A stretch of 64,000 bases of DNA from Microbacterium esteraromaticum (GTDB lineage Bacteria; Actinomycetota; Actinomycetes; Actinomycetales; Microbacteriaceae), in assembly GCF_016907315.1 (NCBI RefSeq), contig NZ_JAFBBS010000001.1:2852001-2916000 (forward strand), read 5' to 3'. The translations under genes and the position numbers were made by a program. The notes under the pieces are model-generated. The model was not told the DNA's origin. It was given only the letters and a program-made list of their open reading frames with translations, and did no database searches. Below, in pieces: positions 35,188-45,028 of this stretch. Positions within the stretch are counted from its first letter, which is position 1. The number at the start of each line of letters is the position of its first letter.

Positions 35188-36132
35188 GTGAATCTGACCA
35201 TCGGGATACCTACTTACAACCGTGCGGATGACGTCCGGAAGACCGTCCTCGACGTCCTGTCGCACGCGGATTCCGACTTGGTGCAGATCGTCGTCATCGA
35301 CGACGGCGGAACCGATGGCACCTACGAGAGTCTCGTTCAGGAGTCCGAGATCGCGAGCCGTGTCCGTGTTCTGCGCAACGCCGAGAACCTCGGCTATGCA
35401 GGCACCTTCGCTCGTCTCTTCCGCGAGTGCACCACCGAGTACCTGATGCTGACGGCCGATGATGACCGCGTGATGATGGAGAACATTCGAGAGCTGATCG
35501 CGCACCTCGCCCATGTCGGACCGGCGTTCGTCTCGCCGCAGTTCATGCGCGGCGCACGAGTGGCTCGGGGTCGTGCCGCGACCGCAGAGGTCGCGCCGAA
35601 GGATTTCCTCCGAGCATCCGCGCACGCACCCGGTCTCGTCTACCGCGTCGCCGATTGTCTCCCGGCGCTCGACGAGCTCATGACGCGGGTCGCTGCGGAG
35701 AAGGTCGACGCCCTGGTCTACCCGCAGGTGCACGTCGTCATGCGGCTGCTGCTCGCGGGGCTCCGCTGCGAGTGGCTGGCCCTGCCCACCGTCATGGAGG
35801 GCGAGTATCGCCCGTCCGGAATCCGCGATGCCTCGGGTGGTGCGTACTGGTCGGTGGAATCGCGCTGGAAGCAGCTGAAATCCTACGATGCGCTGCTGGC
35901 GGAGTGGTCGGCAGACGATGAGACCGGGCGGGCGCAGGAGATGCTCGCAGCCCAGCGCGACCGTGCCTTCCACCTCATCGCCAGCGCAGTCCGTAACGAG
36001 AATCCGGCACTGGGCGACGCATTGGAGGCCGGAGCACGACGGCGCTACGAGCGCACGGTCCGCCAGTGGCTCGGCCAGGTGCCGGTCATCGCCTGGGCGG
36101 CACGTCGCAGCACGCGACTCCTGCGCCGCTGA
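35188..36132 (+). CDS. GT2 glycosyltransferase
   Basis: 314 residues. The canonical GT-A opening NLTIGIPTYNRADDVRKTV directly follows the GTG, supporting this start. Further motifs: VVIDDGGTDGTYESLV (donor nucleotide binding), NLGYAGTFARLF, and MLTADDDRVM, the DxD-type metal site. The C-terminal half (KQLKSYDALLAEW and a basic tail) has no obvious membrane segment. Expected to add a sugar to a lipid-linked acceptor on the cytoplasmic face. The promoter appears separate from the divergent two-domain GT. Confidence 0.83.
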   Translation: MNLTIGIPTYNRADDVRKTVLDVLSHADSDLVQIVVIDDGGTDGTYESLVQESEIASRVRVLRNAENLGYAGTFARLFRECTTEYLMLTADDDRVMMENIRELIAHLAHVGPAFVSPQFMRGARVARGRAATAEVAPKDFLRASAHAPGLVYRVADCLPALDELMTRVAAEKVDALVYPQVHVVMRLLLAGLRCEWLALPTVMEGEYRPSGIRDASGGAYWSVESRWKQLKSYDALLAEWSADDETGRAQEMLAAQRDRAFHLIASAVRNENPALGDALEAGARRRYERTVRQWLGQVPVIAWAARRSTRLLRR

Positions 36133-36133
36133 C

Positions 36134-36160
36134 CGTTCGTGCCGGCGCACCGACGTTCTT
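36134..36160 (+). terminator. Hairpin after the GT2 gene
   Basis: A 9-base stem (7 paired) around a CGGC loop at 36134-36155, followed by a short T-rich tail, TTCTT. Confidence 0.4.
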
Positions 36161-36176
36161 CTCAGAAGGGGAGCAA

Positions 36177-36182
36177 TAGGAT
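36177..36182 (+). promoter_or_regulatory. -10 box of the UDP-sugar 2-epimerase gene, leaderless
   Basis: TAGGAT lies 7 bases before GTG 36190. Confidence 0.55.
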
Positions 36183-36189
36183 CGTCTCC

Positions 36190-37272
36190 GTGAAGATCGT
36201 CAGTGTCGTGGGCGCGCGCCCGCAGTTCGTCAAGCTCGCCCCGATCCACAAGGCCGCGCTGGCTGCCGGTGTGGAGCACATCATCGTTCATACCGGTCAG
36301 CATTACGACCCCATGCTGTCCGACGTCTTCTTCGACGATCTCGGCATCGGTGCCCCCCACGTGCACCTCGGAGTGGGAAGCGGCTCGCACGGCGTGCAGA
36401 CGGGCGCCATGCTCGCCGCGCTGGACGGCGTGTTCGACGAGCACCGCCCGGACTGGGTCCTCGTGTACGGCGACACGAACTCGACGGTCGCCGCCGCGCT
36501 CAGCGCGGTGAAGATGCACATCCCCGTCGCCCATCTGGAGGCGGGACTGCGAAGCTTCAACCGTCGTATGCCCGAGGAGCACAACCGGGTCATGACCGAC
36601 CACGCAGCAGATCTGCTGCTCGCGCCGACCCAGGTCGCCGTCGACCACCTTCGGAACGAGGGTCTCGAGGCGCGCACCGCACTGGTCGGGGACGTGATGA
36701 CCGACGTGCTCTACGAGGTGCGCGACCAGGTCGGCTCTCAGCCGTCGGTGCTCCTGGAAGAGATGGGCCTGCAGGCCGGTGAGTACTACCTCGCGACCAT
36801 CCATCGTGCGGAGAACACGGATGATCCCGCACGCCTCGCAGAGATCGCTGCAGCCCTGGGCGGTCTGGACCGTCCGGTCGTGCTCCTCGCCCATCCGCGC
36901 GTCGTCGCGAAGGCGGCCGCTCACGGCATCGAGCTGAATCAGGGAACGCTCATCGCGCATGCGCCGCTGGCGTACCCGGATCTGATCGCGGCGGCGCTGT
37001 CGAGCGCCGGAGTGGTGACAGATTCCGGCGGCCTTCAGAAGGAGGCCTTCCTGCTGGGTGTGCCATGCACGACCGTGCGCACCGAGACCGAATGGGTCGA
37101 GACGATCGAGCTCGGCTGGAACGTGCTGGCGAACACCGCCGAAGAGATCGCCGCAGGCGTGACCCGGCCCCGTCCGGTGAGCACGGATGCCGCTCCATAC
37201 GGCGACGGGCGCGCGGCGCAGCGGGTCGTCGAAGTGCTCGGCGCACAGGCAGAGGGCTCTCAGCCGCGGTGA
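36190..37272 (+). CDS. Non-hydrolysing UDP-GlcNAc 2-epimerase family (WecB/WbpI type)
   Basis: 360 residues from GTG 36190. Family signatures are complete: VVGARPQFVKLAPIHKA, HTGQHYDPMLSDVFF, GDTNSTVAAAL, HLEAGLRSF and the nucleotide site VVTDSGGLQKEAFLLGVPC. WecB makes UDP-ManNAc from UDP-GlcNAc; WbpI performs the same inversion on the diacetamido-uronic acid. Because wbpD, wbpE and wbpB homologues and a UDP-sugar dehydrogenase lie nearby, a WbpI role (UDP-ManNAc3NAcA) is attractive, but sequence alone does not separate the two. The stop overlaps the acyltransferase start. Confidence 0.88.
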   Translation: MKIVSVVGARPQFVKLAPIHKAALAAGVEHIIVHTGQHYDPMLSDVFFDDLGIGAPHVHLGVGSGSHGVQTGAMLAALDGVFDEHRPDWVLVYGDTNSTVAAALSAVKMHIPVAHLEAGLRSFNRRMPEEHNRVMTDHAADLLLAPTQVAVDHLRNEGLEARTALVGDVMTDVLYEVRDQVGSQPSVLLEEMGLQAGEYYLATIHRAENTDDPARLAEIAAALGGLDRPVVLLAHPRVVAKAAAHGIELNQGTLIAHAPLAYPDLIAAALSSAGVVTDSGGLQKEAFLLGVPCTTVRTETEWVETIELGWNVLANTAEEIAAGVTRPRPVSTDAAPYGDGRAAQRVVEVLGAQAEGSQPR

Positions 37273-39347
37273 CGACGACGACGGCGGAGGCGGGGCCTCT
37301 CGCGTCGCGTCGAGACCGCTTCCGGGCAGACATCCAGGGTCTTCGCGCCATCGCAGTGGGCGCAGTTCTGCTGTACCACGCGGGAGTGCCGTTCATCACC
37401 GGCGGCTACGTCGGCGTCGACATCTTCTTCGTGATCTCCGGCTTCCTCATCTCGACCCACCTCCTGCAGAGCCTCGAGCGTGAGGGGCGGATCGGTTTCG
37501 CGGATTTCTACGCGCGGCGCATCCGCCGGATCCTTCCGGCGTCACTCGTCGTCGCCATTCTGACGGCTGTCGCCATCGTCGTCTGGTACCCGCCACTGGG
37601 GGTCGAGCGCGTGCTCCGTGACGGCCTGGCCACAGTGCTGTACGTGCCGAACATATGGTTCGCCATCCAGAACACCGACTACTTGGCCGACCATTCGCCC
37701 TCGCCCTATCAGCACTACTGGTCTCTGGGAGTGGAGGAGCAGTTCTATCTGCTCTGGCCCCTGATCCTTCTGCTGATGTATCGAATCCTGCGCCGCACCC
37801 GCATGGCTCTCGTGATCGGCATCGCGGTGCTTGCCGCCGCGAGCATGGTCGCCGGGATCCTGCTCACGCCAGCGAATCAGCCGGCGGCCTTCTTCCTGCT
37901 GCCGACGCGAGCGTGGGAACTCCTCCTGGGCGGGCTCGTGGGGATCATGCTGCTGCGTGACCGCATCCCGTTGCCGGAATGGGTCCGCGCCGCAGGGGGT
38001 TGGGCCGGCCTCGCTCTCGTCGCAGCCAGTGTCCTCGTCTACGACGAGGACACCGTGTTCCCCGGCACTGCGGCGATCCTGCCGGCCCTCGGTACCGCGG
38101 TCGTGATCCTGTGCGGTGCCGCGCCCGCTCGATTCGGGCCGTCAGCGGTTCTGTCGATCAGGCCGATGCAGTTCGTGGGACTGATCTCATATTCCCTGTA
38201 CCTCGTGCACTGGCCGCTGCTGGTCGTCACGCAGGCTGCCGTAGGGGAGCAGCACCCCCTGAGCCTGACGGCGCGGGTCGGGATGGGGATCGTGCTCGCT
38301 CTGCCACTGGCATGGCTGCTGTTCCGGTTCGTGGAGACACCGACGCGGTCTCCTCGCATCCTCACGTCCCGTCGCCCGCGCGTGACCCTGTGGACTGCTC
38401 TGGTCCTCACCGCCGCGCTCGCCGCGGGGCTGGGCGGTTCGGCGCACTGGGCGTCAGTGCGCGATGTGGGCACCGGGCCCGCCGTCGCTGAGGCTCCTGC
38501 CTTCCCTGATTCGCCTCCGCAGGCCACGGAGTACGTGCCCCGCAACATGCGCCCCGCGCTCGACCGCGTGTCCGCGGACGTGCCCGCTGTGTATGCAGAC
38601 GGCTGCCACTGGGACGTGGCGCAGGAGGAGGTTCAGGAGTGCGTGTACGGAGACAAGGACGCAGACCATCGCGTCGCGGTCTTCGGGGACTCGCATTCCG
38701 CGCAGTGGCTCCCCGCGGTCCAGCACTTCTCGGACACCGCAGCGGGGATCGCCGTGTCCTCCTACACGAAGTCATCGTGCCCCGCGGTCGACGTCACCGT
38801 CCTCGATGACGGCGTTCCCTACCAGTCCTGTGACCGCTGGCGTGCATCTGTGCTCGAGCACCTCACCAACGCCCCGCCCGATCTCGTCGTGATCTCCAGC
38901 TACGCCTGGTACACCCTCGCCGATGCGACGGAGAGCAAGACGCGGGAGCAGGTGTGGGCGGCCGGCCTGTCGAAGACGGTCAGGCGTCTCGAGGATGCAG
39001 GCAGCGCAGTACTGGTGATCGCCGACACCCCGAGATTCTCGGTGCCCCCGGCGACCTGCGTCTCGGCATCCGTCATGGACGTGAGCGAATGCGACGGGAG
39101 GCGCGCAGACGCCCTCGATCCGGCGATGACCGAGACAGAGCGAGCGGCAGTGGAAGCCGAGGGTGGCACCTACCTGAACCTGAATGACGCGATCTGCGGC
39201 GCCGATCGCTGCCCGGTCATCATCGACGACCTGTTCGTGTACCGGGATGTCAACCATCTCACCGCGACGTTCGTGTCGTATCTGGGCCCAGCGGTGGCTG
39301 AGCCCATGGCATCCCTGCTGGGCGTCGCACCGCCGCCCGCCCCGTAG
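37269..39347 (+). CDS. Acyltransferase 3 / SGNH-domain membrane protein (OafA-like)
   Basis: 692 residues from a GTG overlapping the epimerase stop. Residues ~15-370 are an acyltransferase-3 domain with about ten transmembrane helices; conserved features are RADIQGLRAIAVGAVLLYHAG, the RIRRILPASL segment and HYWSLGVEEQFYLLWP. Residues ~450-692 form an extracytoplasmic SGNH hydrolase-like domain: VFGDSHSAQWLPA (catalytic Ser) and, near the end, YRDVNHLT with the Asp-x-x-His pair. Such proteins O-acetylate cell-surface polysaccharides. It is coupled to sugar-nucleotide genes on both sides, so it probably decorates the local polymer. Confidence 0.9.
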   Translation: MTTTTAEAGPLASRRDRFRADIQGLRAIAVGAVLLYHAGVPFITGGYVGVDIFFVISGFLISTHLLQSLEREGRIGFADFYARRIRRILPASLVVAILTAVAIVVWYPPLGVERVLRDGLATVLYVPNIWFAIQNTDYLADHSPSPYQHYWSLGVEEQFYLLWPLILLLMYRILRRTRMALVIGIAVLAAASMVAGILLTPANQPAAFFLLPTRAWELLLGGLVGIMLLRDRIPLPEWVRAAGGWAGLALVAASVLVYDEDTVFPGTAAILPALGTAVVILCGAAPARFGPSAVLSIRPMQFVGLISYSLYLVHWPLLVVTQAAVGEQHPLSLTARVGMGIVLALPLAWLLFRFVETPTRSPRILTSRRPRVTLWTALVLTAALAAGLGGSAHWASVRDVGTGPAVAEAPAFPDSPPQATEYVPRNMRPALDRVSADVPAVYADGCHWDVAQEEVQECVYGDKDADHRVAVFGDSHSAQWLPAVQHFSDTAAGIAVSSYTKSSCPAVDVTVLDDGVPYQSCDRWRASVLEHLTNAPPDLVVISSYAWYTLADATESKTREQVWAAGLSKTVRRLEDAGSAVLVIADTPRFSVPPATCVSASVMDVSECDGRRADALDPAMTETERAAVEAEGGTYLNLNDAICGADRCPVIIDDLFVYRDVNHLTATFVSYLGPAVAEPMASLLGVAPPPAP

Positions 39348-39350
39348 ACT
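39345..39350 (+). promoter_or_regulatory. -10 box of the UDP-sugar dehydrogenase gene, leaderless
   Basis: TAGACT lies 7 bases before ATG 39358; it overlaps the stop codon of the upstream gene (TAG). Confidence 0.55.
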
Positions 39351-39357
39351 GGACCCC

Positions 39358-40662
39358 ATGCGTATCGCCGTCGTGGCCCTCGGAAAGATCGGGCTTCCCC
39401 TCGCCGTCCAGTTCGCCTCCTCCGGTCACGACGTGATCGGCGTCGACGTCAATCAGAAGGCCGTAGACACGATCAACGCCGGCATCGAGCCGTTCCCCGG
39501 CGAGGCGCACCTGCAGGAGAAGCTCTCCGAGCTGATCCCGGCCGGCCGCCTGCGCGCGACCACCGACTACGCCGAGGCCATCCCCGGAGCGGATGCTGTC
39601 GTCCTGGTCGCTCCGGTCTTCGTCAACGACGAGACCTGGGAGCCCGACTTCAAGTACATGGATGCCGCGACCCGATCGCTCGCCGAGCACCTCACGCCGG
39701 GCACCCTGGTGTCGTACGAGACCACGCTTCCCGTCGGCACCACTCGCACGCGCTGGAAGCCGATGCTGGAAGAGGGATCCGGGCTGACCGAGGGCGTGGA
39801 CTTCCACGTCGCCTATTCGCCCGAGCGGGTGCTGACGGGCCGGGTCTTCGAAGACCTGCGCAAGTATCCCAAGCTCATCGGCGCGCTCTCCGACGAGGGC
39901 AACCGCCGCGCCCGGGAGTTCTACGAGGCTGTGCTGCAGTTCGACGAGCGCCCCGACCTTCCCCGCCCGAACGGCGTCTGGGACCTCGGGTCCACTGAGG
40001 CGTCCGAGATGGCCAAGCTCGCGGAGACCACTTACCGCGACGTGAACATCGGCCTCGCGAACCAGTTCGGCGTCTTCGCCGCCAACCACGGGATCGACGT
40101 CTACAAGGTGATCGAGGCCTGCAACTCGCAGCCCTACAGCCACATCCACCGCCCTGGCATCGCGGTGGGCGGACACTGCATCCCCGTCTACCCGCGCCTG
40201 TACCTGTCGACCGACCCGGATGCCGACATCGTGCGCGTCGCGCGGCTGTTCAACGCCTCGATGCCCGAGCGCCTCGTCGCACAGGCGGCCGACATGCTGG
40301 GCGACCTGACGGGACGCCGCGCTGTTGTTCTGGGCGCCGCCTACCGTGGGGGAGTGAAAGAGACCGCCTTCTCCGGGGTCTTCCCGACGGTCGCCGCTCT
40401 CGCGCAGCGCGGGGCAGAGGTGTTCGTGCACGACCCGCTGTACAGCGACGACGAGCTGCGTGCGCTCGGCTTCGAGCCGTTCACGATCGGAGACGCGGCC
40501 GAGCTCGCCATCCTGCAGACGGACCACGCCGACTACAAGACCATCGCTCCCTCACAGATCCCGGGCATCAAGCTCCTCGTCGACGGCCGAAACGCCACAG
40601 ATGCCGCCCTGTGGGCAGGTACGCCGCGGATCGTCGTCGGCACCGCTGGCTCGCGTCCCTGA
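39358..40662 (+). CDS. UDP-N-acetyl-hexosamine 6-dehydrogenase (WbpA/WecC type)
   Basis: 434 residues, UDP-glucose/GDP-mannose dehydrogenase superfamily. The NAD motif is VALGKIGLPLAVQFA; the catalytic cysteine is C274 in VGGHCIPVYPRLYL, and ETTLPVGTTRTRW plus AYSPERVLTGR are present. It oxidises a UDP-sugar to a uronic acid with two NAD. VGGHCIPV and the AYSPERV segment are typical of N-acetyl-hexosamine dehydrogenases (WbpA, WecC) as opposed to UDP-glucose dehydrogenase. It would supply UDP-GlcNAcA to WbpB. Leaderless promoter seen. The exact hexosamine is inferred. Confidence 0.88.
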   Translation: MRIAVVALGKIGLPLAVQFASSGHDVIGVDVNQKAVDTINAGIEPFPGEAHLQEKLSELIPAGRLRATTDYAEAIPGADAVVLVAPVFVNDETWEPDFKYMDAATRSLAEHLTPGTLVSYETTLPVGTTRTRWKPMLEEGSGLTEGVDFHVAYSPERVLTGRVFEDLRKYPKLIGALSDEGNRRAREFYEAVLQFDERPDLPRPNGVWDLGSTEASEMAKLAETTYRDVNIGLANQFGVFAANHGIDVYKVIEACNSQPYSHIHRPGIAVGGHCIPVYPRLYLSTDPDADIVRVARLFNASMPERLVAQAADMLGDLTGRRAVVLGAAYRGGVKETAFSGVFPTVAALAQRGAEVFVHDPLYSDDELRALGFEPFTIGDAAELAILQTDHADYKTIAPSQIPGIKLLVDGRNATDAALWAGTPRIVVGTAGSRP

Positions 40663-40685
40663 ACGGTCTTCGCTGGTCGCCCGGC

Positions 40686-40691
40686 TACGAT
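40686..40691 (+). promoter_or_regulatory. -10 box of glf, leaderless
   Basis: TACGAT lies 6 bases before ATG 40698. Confidence 0.55.
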
Positions 40692-40694
40692 TGA

Positions 40695-41846
<1,152 letters not shown>

Positions 41847-41847
41847 C

Positions 41848-42663
41848 GTGGCGACGACGGTGGGAGCGGCGGGGACTCCCCGGCGCTACCTCCACTCGCT
41901 GTGGCTGCTGTCCGCCCGTGATCTGAAGGTCCGCTACTCCACCAGCGCGCTCGGATACCTGTGGTCGATCCTCGACCCACTGGTGATGAGCGCCATCTAC
42001 TGGTTCGTGTTCACGGTGATCTTCCATCGCGGATCGATCGGGGCTCAGCCCTACATCGTGTTCCTGATCGCGGCCCTGCTCCCGTGGGTGTGGTTCCAGA
42101 CCGCCGTGACCGATTTCACCCGGGCGTTCAAGAAGGACGCCCGCCTCGTACGGTCGACCGCGATTCCGCGGTCGATCTGGGTGATGCGCCCGGTGCTCTC
42201 CAAGGGGATCGAGTTCCTCTTCTCGATGCCGGTGCTGATCGTCTTCGTCGTCGGCACGCGGATCTGGGGTGAGGGCGACAACGTCGCCCATGTGGGGTGG
42301 GGCATCCTGTGGCTGCCCGCGGCGATCGCGCTGCAGGCGGTCCTGCTCACAGGCCTGGGCCTGCTCGTCGCTCCGCTCTGCGCGCTGTACACCGATCTGG
42401 AGAGAACAACCGCGCTCATCATGCGCGCCCTGTTCTACGCCTCCCCGATCATCTACTCCGTACAGGACATCCCGGGCGTGCTCAGCGACCTCGCGCCGTT
42501 CAATCCGCTGGCCGGCATCTTCACCCTGTACCGGATGGCCTTCTTCCCCGACATGTGGGACGGGCGCACCGTGCTGATCAGCGTCGCGATGAGCCTGATC
42601 ATCCTCGTAGTGGGCGTCTGGGTGTTCCGCAAGCTCGAGCGCCCCGTCCTGAAGGGACTGTGA
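41848..42663 (+). CDS. ABC-2 galactan exporter permease (Wzm type)
   Basis: 271-residue membrane protein with about six transmembrane helices. Family features: LLSARDLKVRYSTSALGYLWSILDPL (R-x-S-LG-x-LW motif) and NPLAGIFTLYRMAFFP near the C-terminus. It resembles the galactan exporter permease of mycobacteria more than the permease at 17152 does, and it sits between glf and the ATPase. The GTG at 41848 follows the glf stop after one base; the stop overlaps the ATPase ATG (TGATG). Likely cargo: a lipid-linked galactofuranan. Confidence 0.9.
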   Translation: MATTVGAAGTPRRYLHSLWLLSARDLKVRYSTSALGYLWSILDPLVMSAIYWFVFTVIFHRGSIGAQPYIVFLIAALLPWVWFQTAVTDFTRAFKKDARLVRSTAIPRSIWVMRPVLSKGIEFLFSMPVLIVFVVGTRIWGEGDNVAHVGWGILWLPAAIALQAVLLTGLGLLVAPLCALYTDLERTTALIMRALFYASPIIYSVQDIPGVLSDLAPFNPLAGIFTLYRMAFFPDMWDGRTVLISVAMSLIILVVGVWVFRKLERPVLKGL

Positions 42664-43400
42664 TGACCGCTGCGATCCAGGTCGACGGGCTCGGGGTGCG
42701 GTTCCGCCGCAACCGCCGAGGAACCCGCAACTTCAAGGACATCTTCGCGGGTGCGAGCCGGCGCGCTCGGCCCGGGGAGTTCTGGGCGCTGCGGGACGTC
42801 TCCTTCGACGTCGCGCCCGGTGAGTCGATCGGCGTCGTGGGCCGCAACGGCCAGGGGAAATCCACCCTTCTTCGTCTCGTCGCGGGGGTGCTGCTGCCGG
42901 ACGAGGGCAGTGTGCGGGTGAACGGCGGGGTGGCGCCGCTGATCGAGCTCACCGGGGGTTTCGTCGGCGATCTGACGGTCCGTGAGAACGTGCGGCTCAC
43001 GGCGGGCCTGCATGGCATGTCGAAGGCCGAAGTCGCCCGCCGCTACGACGAGATGATCGCGTTCGCCGAACTCGAGGACTTCCAGGAGACGCCGTACAAG
43101 CACCTGTCCAACGGCATGAAGGTGCGGCTCGCCTTCTCTGTGGTGTCTCAGCTCGACGAGCCGATACTGCTGGTCGACGAGGTGCTTGCGGTCGGCGACA
43201 AGGCCTTCCGTGACAAGTGCTACAAGCGCATGGACGAGCTGCTCGCCGAAGGCCGCACGCTCTTCTTCGTCAGCCACAACGAGCGTGATCTCCGTCGCTT
43301 CTGCAGTCGAGGACTGTACCTCGACAAGGGGCAGCTGGCCATGGATGGTCCGATCGAGGCCGTCCTCGACCGCTACAACGCCGATCACGGAACGTCATGA
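42663..43400 (+). CDS. ABC galactan exporter ATPase (Wzt type)
   Basis: 245 residues. Walker A GRNGQGKST, PLIELTGGFVGDLTVRENV in the Q-loop region, signature HLSNGMKVRLAF, Walker B ILLVDEVLAVGD, H-loop FFVSHNERDL. There is no C-terminal carbohydrate-binding domain. Paralogue of the ATPase at 18063. Together with the permease it should export the galactan built by GlfT1/GlfT2 before attachment to the wall. A strong palindromic terminator follows. Confidence 0.92.
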   Translation: MTAAIQVDGLGVRFRRNRRGTRNFKDIFAGASRRARPGEFWALRDVSFDVAPGESIGVVGRNGQGKSTLLRLVAGVLLPDEGSVRVNGGVAPLIELTGGFVGDLTVRENVRLTAGLHGMSKAEVARRYDEMIAFAELEDFQETPYKHLSNGMKVRLAFSVVSQLDEPILLVDEVLAVGDKAFRDKCYKRMDELLAEGRTLFFVSHNERDLRRFCSRGLYLDKGQLAMDGPIEAVLDRYNADHGTS

Positions 43401-43406
43401 GTGAGA

Positions 43407-43430
43407 CCGCCGCGCCGATCTGCGCGGCGG
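43407..43430. terminator. Bidirectional terminator between the exporter ATPase and the glfT run
   Basis: Perfect 9-bp stem (CCGCCGCGC/GCGCGGCGG) with a 6-base loop, in the 48 bases between convergent stop codons at 43400 and 43449. Confidence 0.7.
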
Positions 43431-43448
43431 GACTTCGCCCGGCGAATC

Positions 43449-44072
43449 TCAGCCGGCGATGAGTTCGTTCAGAACCGCGAGCTTCGCGCGCGCGGTCGAG
43501 AGCTGGCTGCTCGTCGACCCACCCTGCACGAAGGCCGCCCGCAACGCGTCAAGAGCCTGACCGTACTCCTGCACACTCGCTCGCCACTCGCGGGCGATGG
43601 AGCTCGGGGCGACCACGTCCGACAACCGGCCGGCGTCGTCTCGCAGCTGATCGGTGATCTGCACGCCCTCGTCACCTGAGGCATCCTGCGCGTAGGTCAG
43701 GCCGGTCGACGCGTCGTCGAGCCGAGGCTGCACCTTATCGCGGAAGACCGGAAGCGCCGGGTCCGAGGGCGCCGGTGGTGACGTCGGTGCAGGCGACGCC
43801 GAAGACGGGGCGGGCGTCGGGCTGCTCGAGGACGTCGGGGTCGTCAGCGGCGTCGGCGAGGCGGAAGGGGAGGAGGGCGCCGACGCCGACGGTGTCGGCG
43901 ACTCGGTGGACGAGGGACCCGCAGCGGTCTCCCACGGGCGCACGACGGCGAGGACGACAGCGACCGCCACGGTGATCGCGACGACGGCGAGGCCGATCAT
44001 CAGCCACATGCGCGAGCGACGCGGTTTCTCTTCGGGAAAGGCCCAGACGTACTCGGGCTGCGGTTCGGTCAT
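43449..44072 (-). CDS. Membrane-anchored protein with Ser/Pro/Thr-rich stalk
   Basis: 207 residues, no family recognised. A short cytoplasmic start (EPQPEYVWAFPEEKPRRSR), one transmembrane helix (MWLMIGLAVVAITVAVAVVLAVV, residues ~22-44), then ~65 residues almost only Ser, Pro, Thr and Ala, like a wall-spanning, possibly glycosylated stalk. A ~90-residue helical domain follows (VFRDKVQPRLDDASTGL to AKLAVLNELIAG). The ATG overlaps the glfT1 stop (ATGA), so it is made together with the galactan transferases and may act with them at the cell surface. Function unknown. Confidence 0.8.
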   Translation of the reverse strand: MTEPQPEYVWAFPEEKPRRSRMWLMIGLAVVAITVAVAVVLAVVRPWETAAGPSSTESPTPSASAPSSPSASPTPLTTPTSSSSPTPAPSSASPAPTSPPAPSDPALPVFRDKVQPRLDDASTGLTYAQDASGDEGVQITDQLRDDAGRLSDVVAPSSIAREWRASVQEYGQALDALRAAFVQGGSTSSQLSTARAKLAVLNELIAG

Positions 44073-45028
44073 CGCTTCGCCAGCGCAGGCATCGGACGCC
44101 AGGTTCGATCGCGGCTGATCCGCGCGCCGTCCCGGAGGCCACGGAACAGGTTGCTCGTGCCACGCACGGTCCGCTCGACGAAGAACAGCCGGATCAGCTC
44201 CTTGACGAACGTGGCGGTCGTCCCCAAGCCGAACAGCACGGGGCTGTACGCGTCGTGCGTCCGGTAGTAGTGCTTGATATATGCACGGTTGCGCATGATG
44301 TAGTAGCGGTAGGCGTTGCTCGAGGCGTTCATGTGCCGGATGCCCATATCCCACTGCTTGATCTCGCGGGTGCGGCGAAGCACGAATTCGTCGACGATCA
44401 CTGCCGTCGTCAGCCGCGACGCCAGCCAGCCGTACATCTGGTCGTCCCAGTAGATGAAGAATCGCGGGTCAGGCAGGCCGATGCGCTCGACGATGGAGCG
44501 GTGGATGAACATGCCCTCGAAGCAGCCGCTGTTCATCTGCTTGAAACCGGAGGAGTCGAACTTCGACGGCGCGAACGGGATCGGGATGCCCATGCGCTCG
44601 GCGATGCGGTACTGCCAGTAGAACTCGCTGCCGTCGTAGTCGTAACGGCGGCCCTGGATGCTCTTGAAGCGACGCGACCAGCGGCCCATCTTCGCCAGGC
44701 CGTCGGGGATGACCTCGACATCGTCGTCCATCATCCAGATCCACTCCGAGCCGAGGTCGTATGCGGTGCGCATGCCCTCGCTGAAACCACCGGATCCGCC
44801 CGTGTTGGTCTCGAGGCGTCGGTAGACGATCTCGGTGCCGATGCTGTCGCGGAACGACTCGACCACGTCCGTCGTGTCGTCCGCGGAGGCGTTGTCGACG
44901 ATGACGACCCGACCCGGCTTCGGATCCATCGAGCGGATGCTGGTGAGCAGACCGGTCAGCAGGTGCGAGCGGTTGTAGGTCACGATGACGATCGCCGCGG
45001 TGGACGGATCGAAGCCCGCAGCGGTCAT
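44069..45028 (-). CDS. glfT1: Galactofuranosyltransferase GlfT1-like
   Basis: 319-residue GT2 enzyme. AIVIVTYNRSHLLTGLLTSI, VVIVDNASADDT, the TNTGGSGGFSEGM loop and the metal motif WMMDDDVEV (residues 98-106) match GlfT1/Rv3782-type enzymes, which add the first galactofuranose units to the lipid-linked acceptor. FFIYWDDQMYGW is a second conserved acidic site (WDD). The ATG overlaps the glfT2 stop. Other GT2 enzymes share these motifs, but a GlfT2 neighbour, glf, and the exporter make the assignment likely. Confidence 0.82.
   Translation of the reverse strand: MTAAGFDPSTAAIVIVTYNRSHLLTGLLTSIRSMDPKPGRVVIVDNASADDTTDVVESFRDSIGTEIVYRRLETNTGGSGGFSEGMRTAYDLGSEWIWMMDDDVEVIPDGLAKMGRWSRRFKSIQGRRYDYDGSEFYWQYRIAERMGIPIPFAPSKFDSSGFKQMNSGCFEGMFIHRSIVERIGLPDPRFFIYWDDQMYGWLASRLTTAVIVDEFVLRRTREIKQWDMGIRHMNASSNAYRYYIMRNRAYIKHYYRTHDAYSPVLFGLGTTATFVKELIRLFFVERTVRGTSNLFRGLRDGARISRDRTWRPMPALAKR

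Noticed and set aside
34936..36960. A 674-codon minus-strand frame across the GT2 and epimerase genes.
   Set aside because: Antisense to two clear enzymes and overlaps the two-domain GT; no domain seen.
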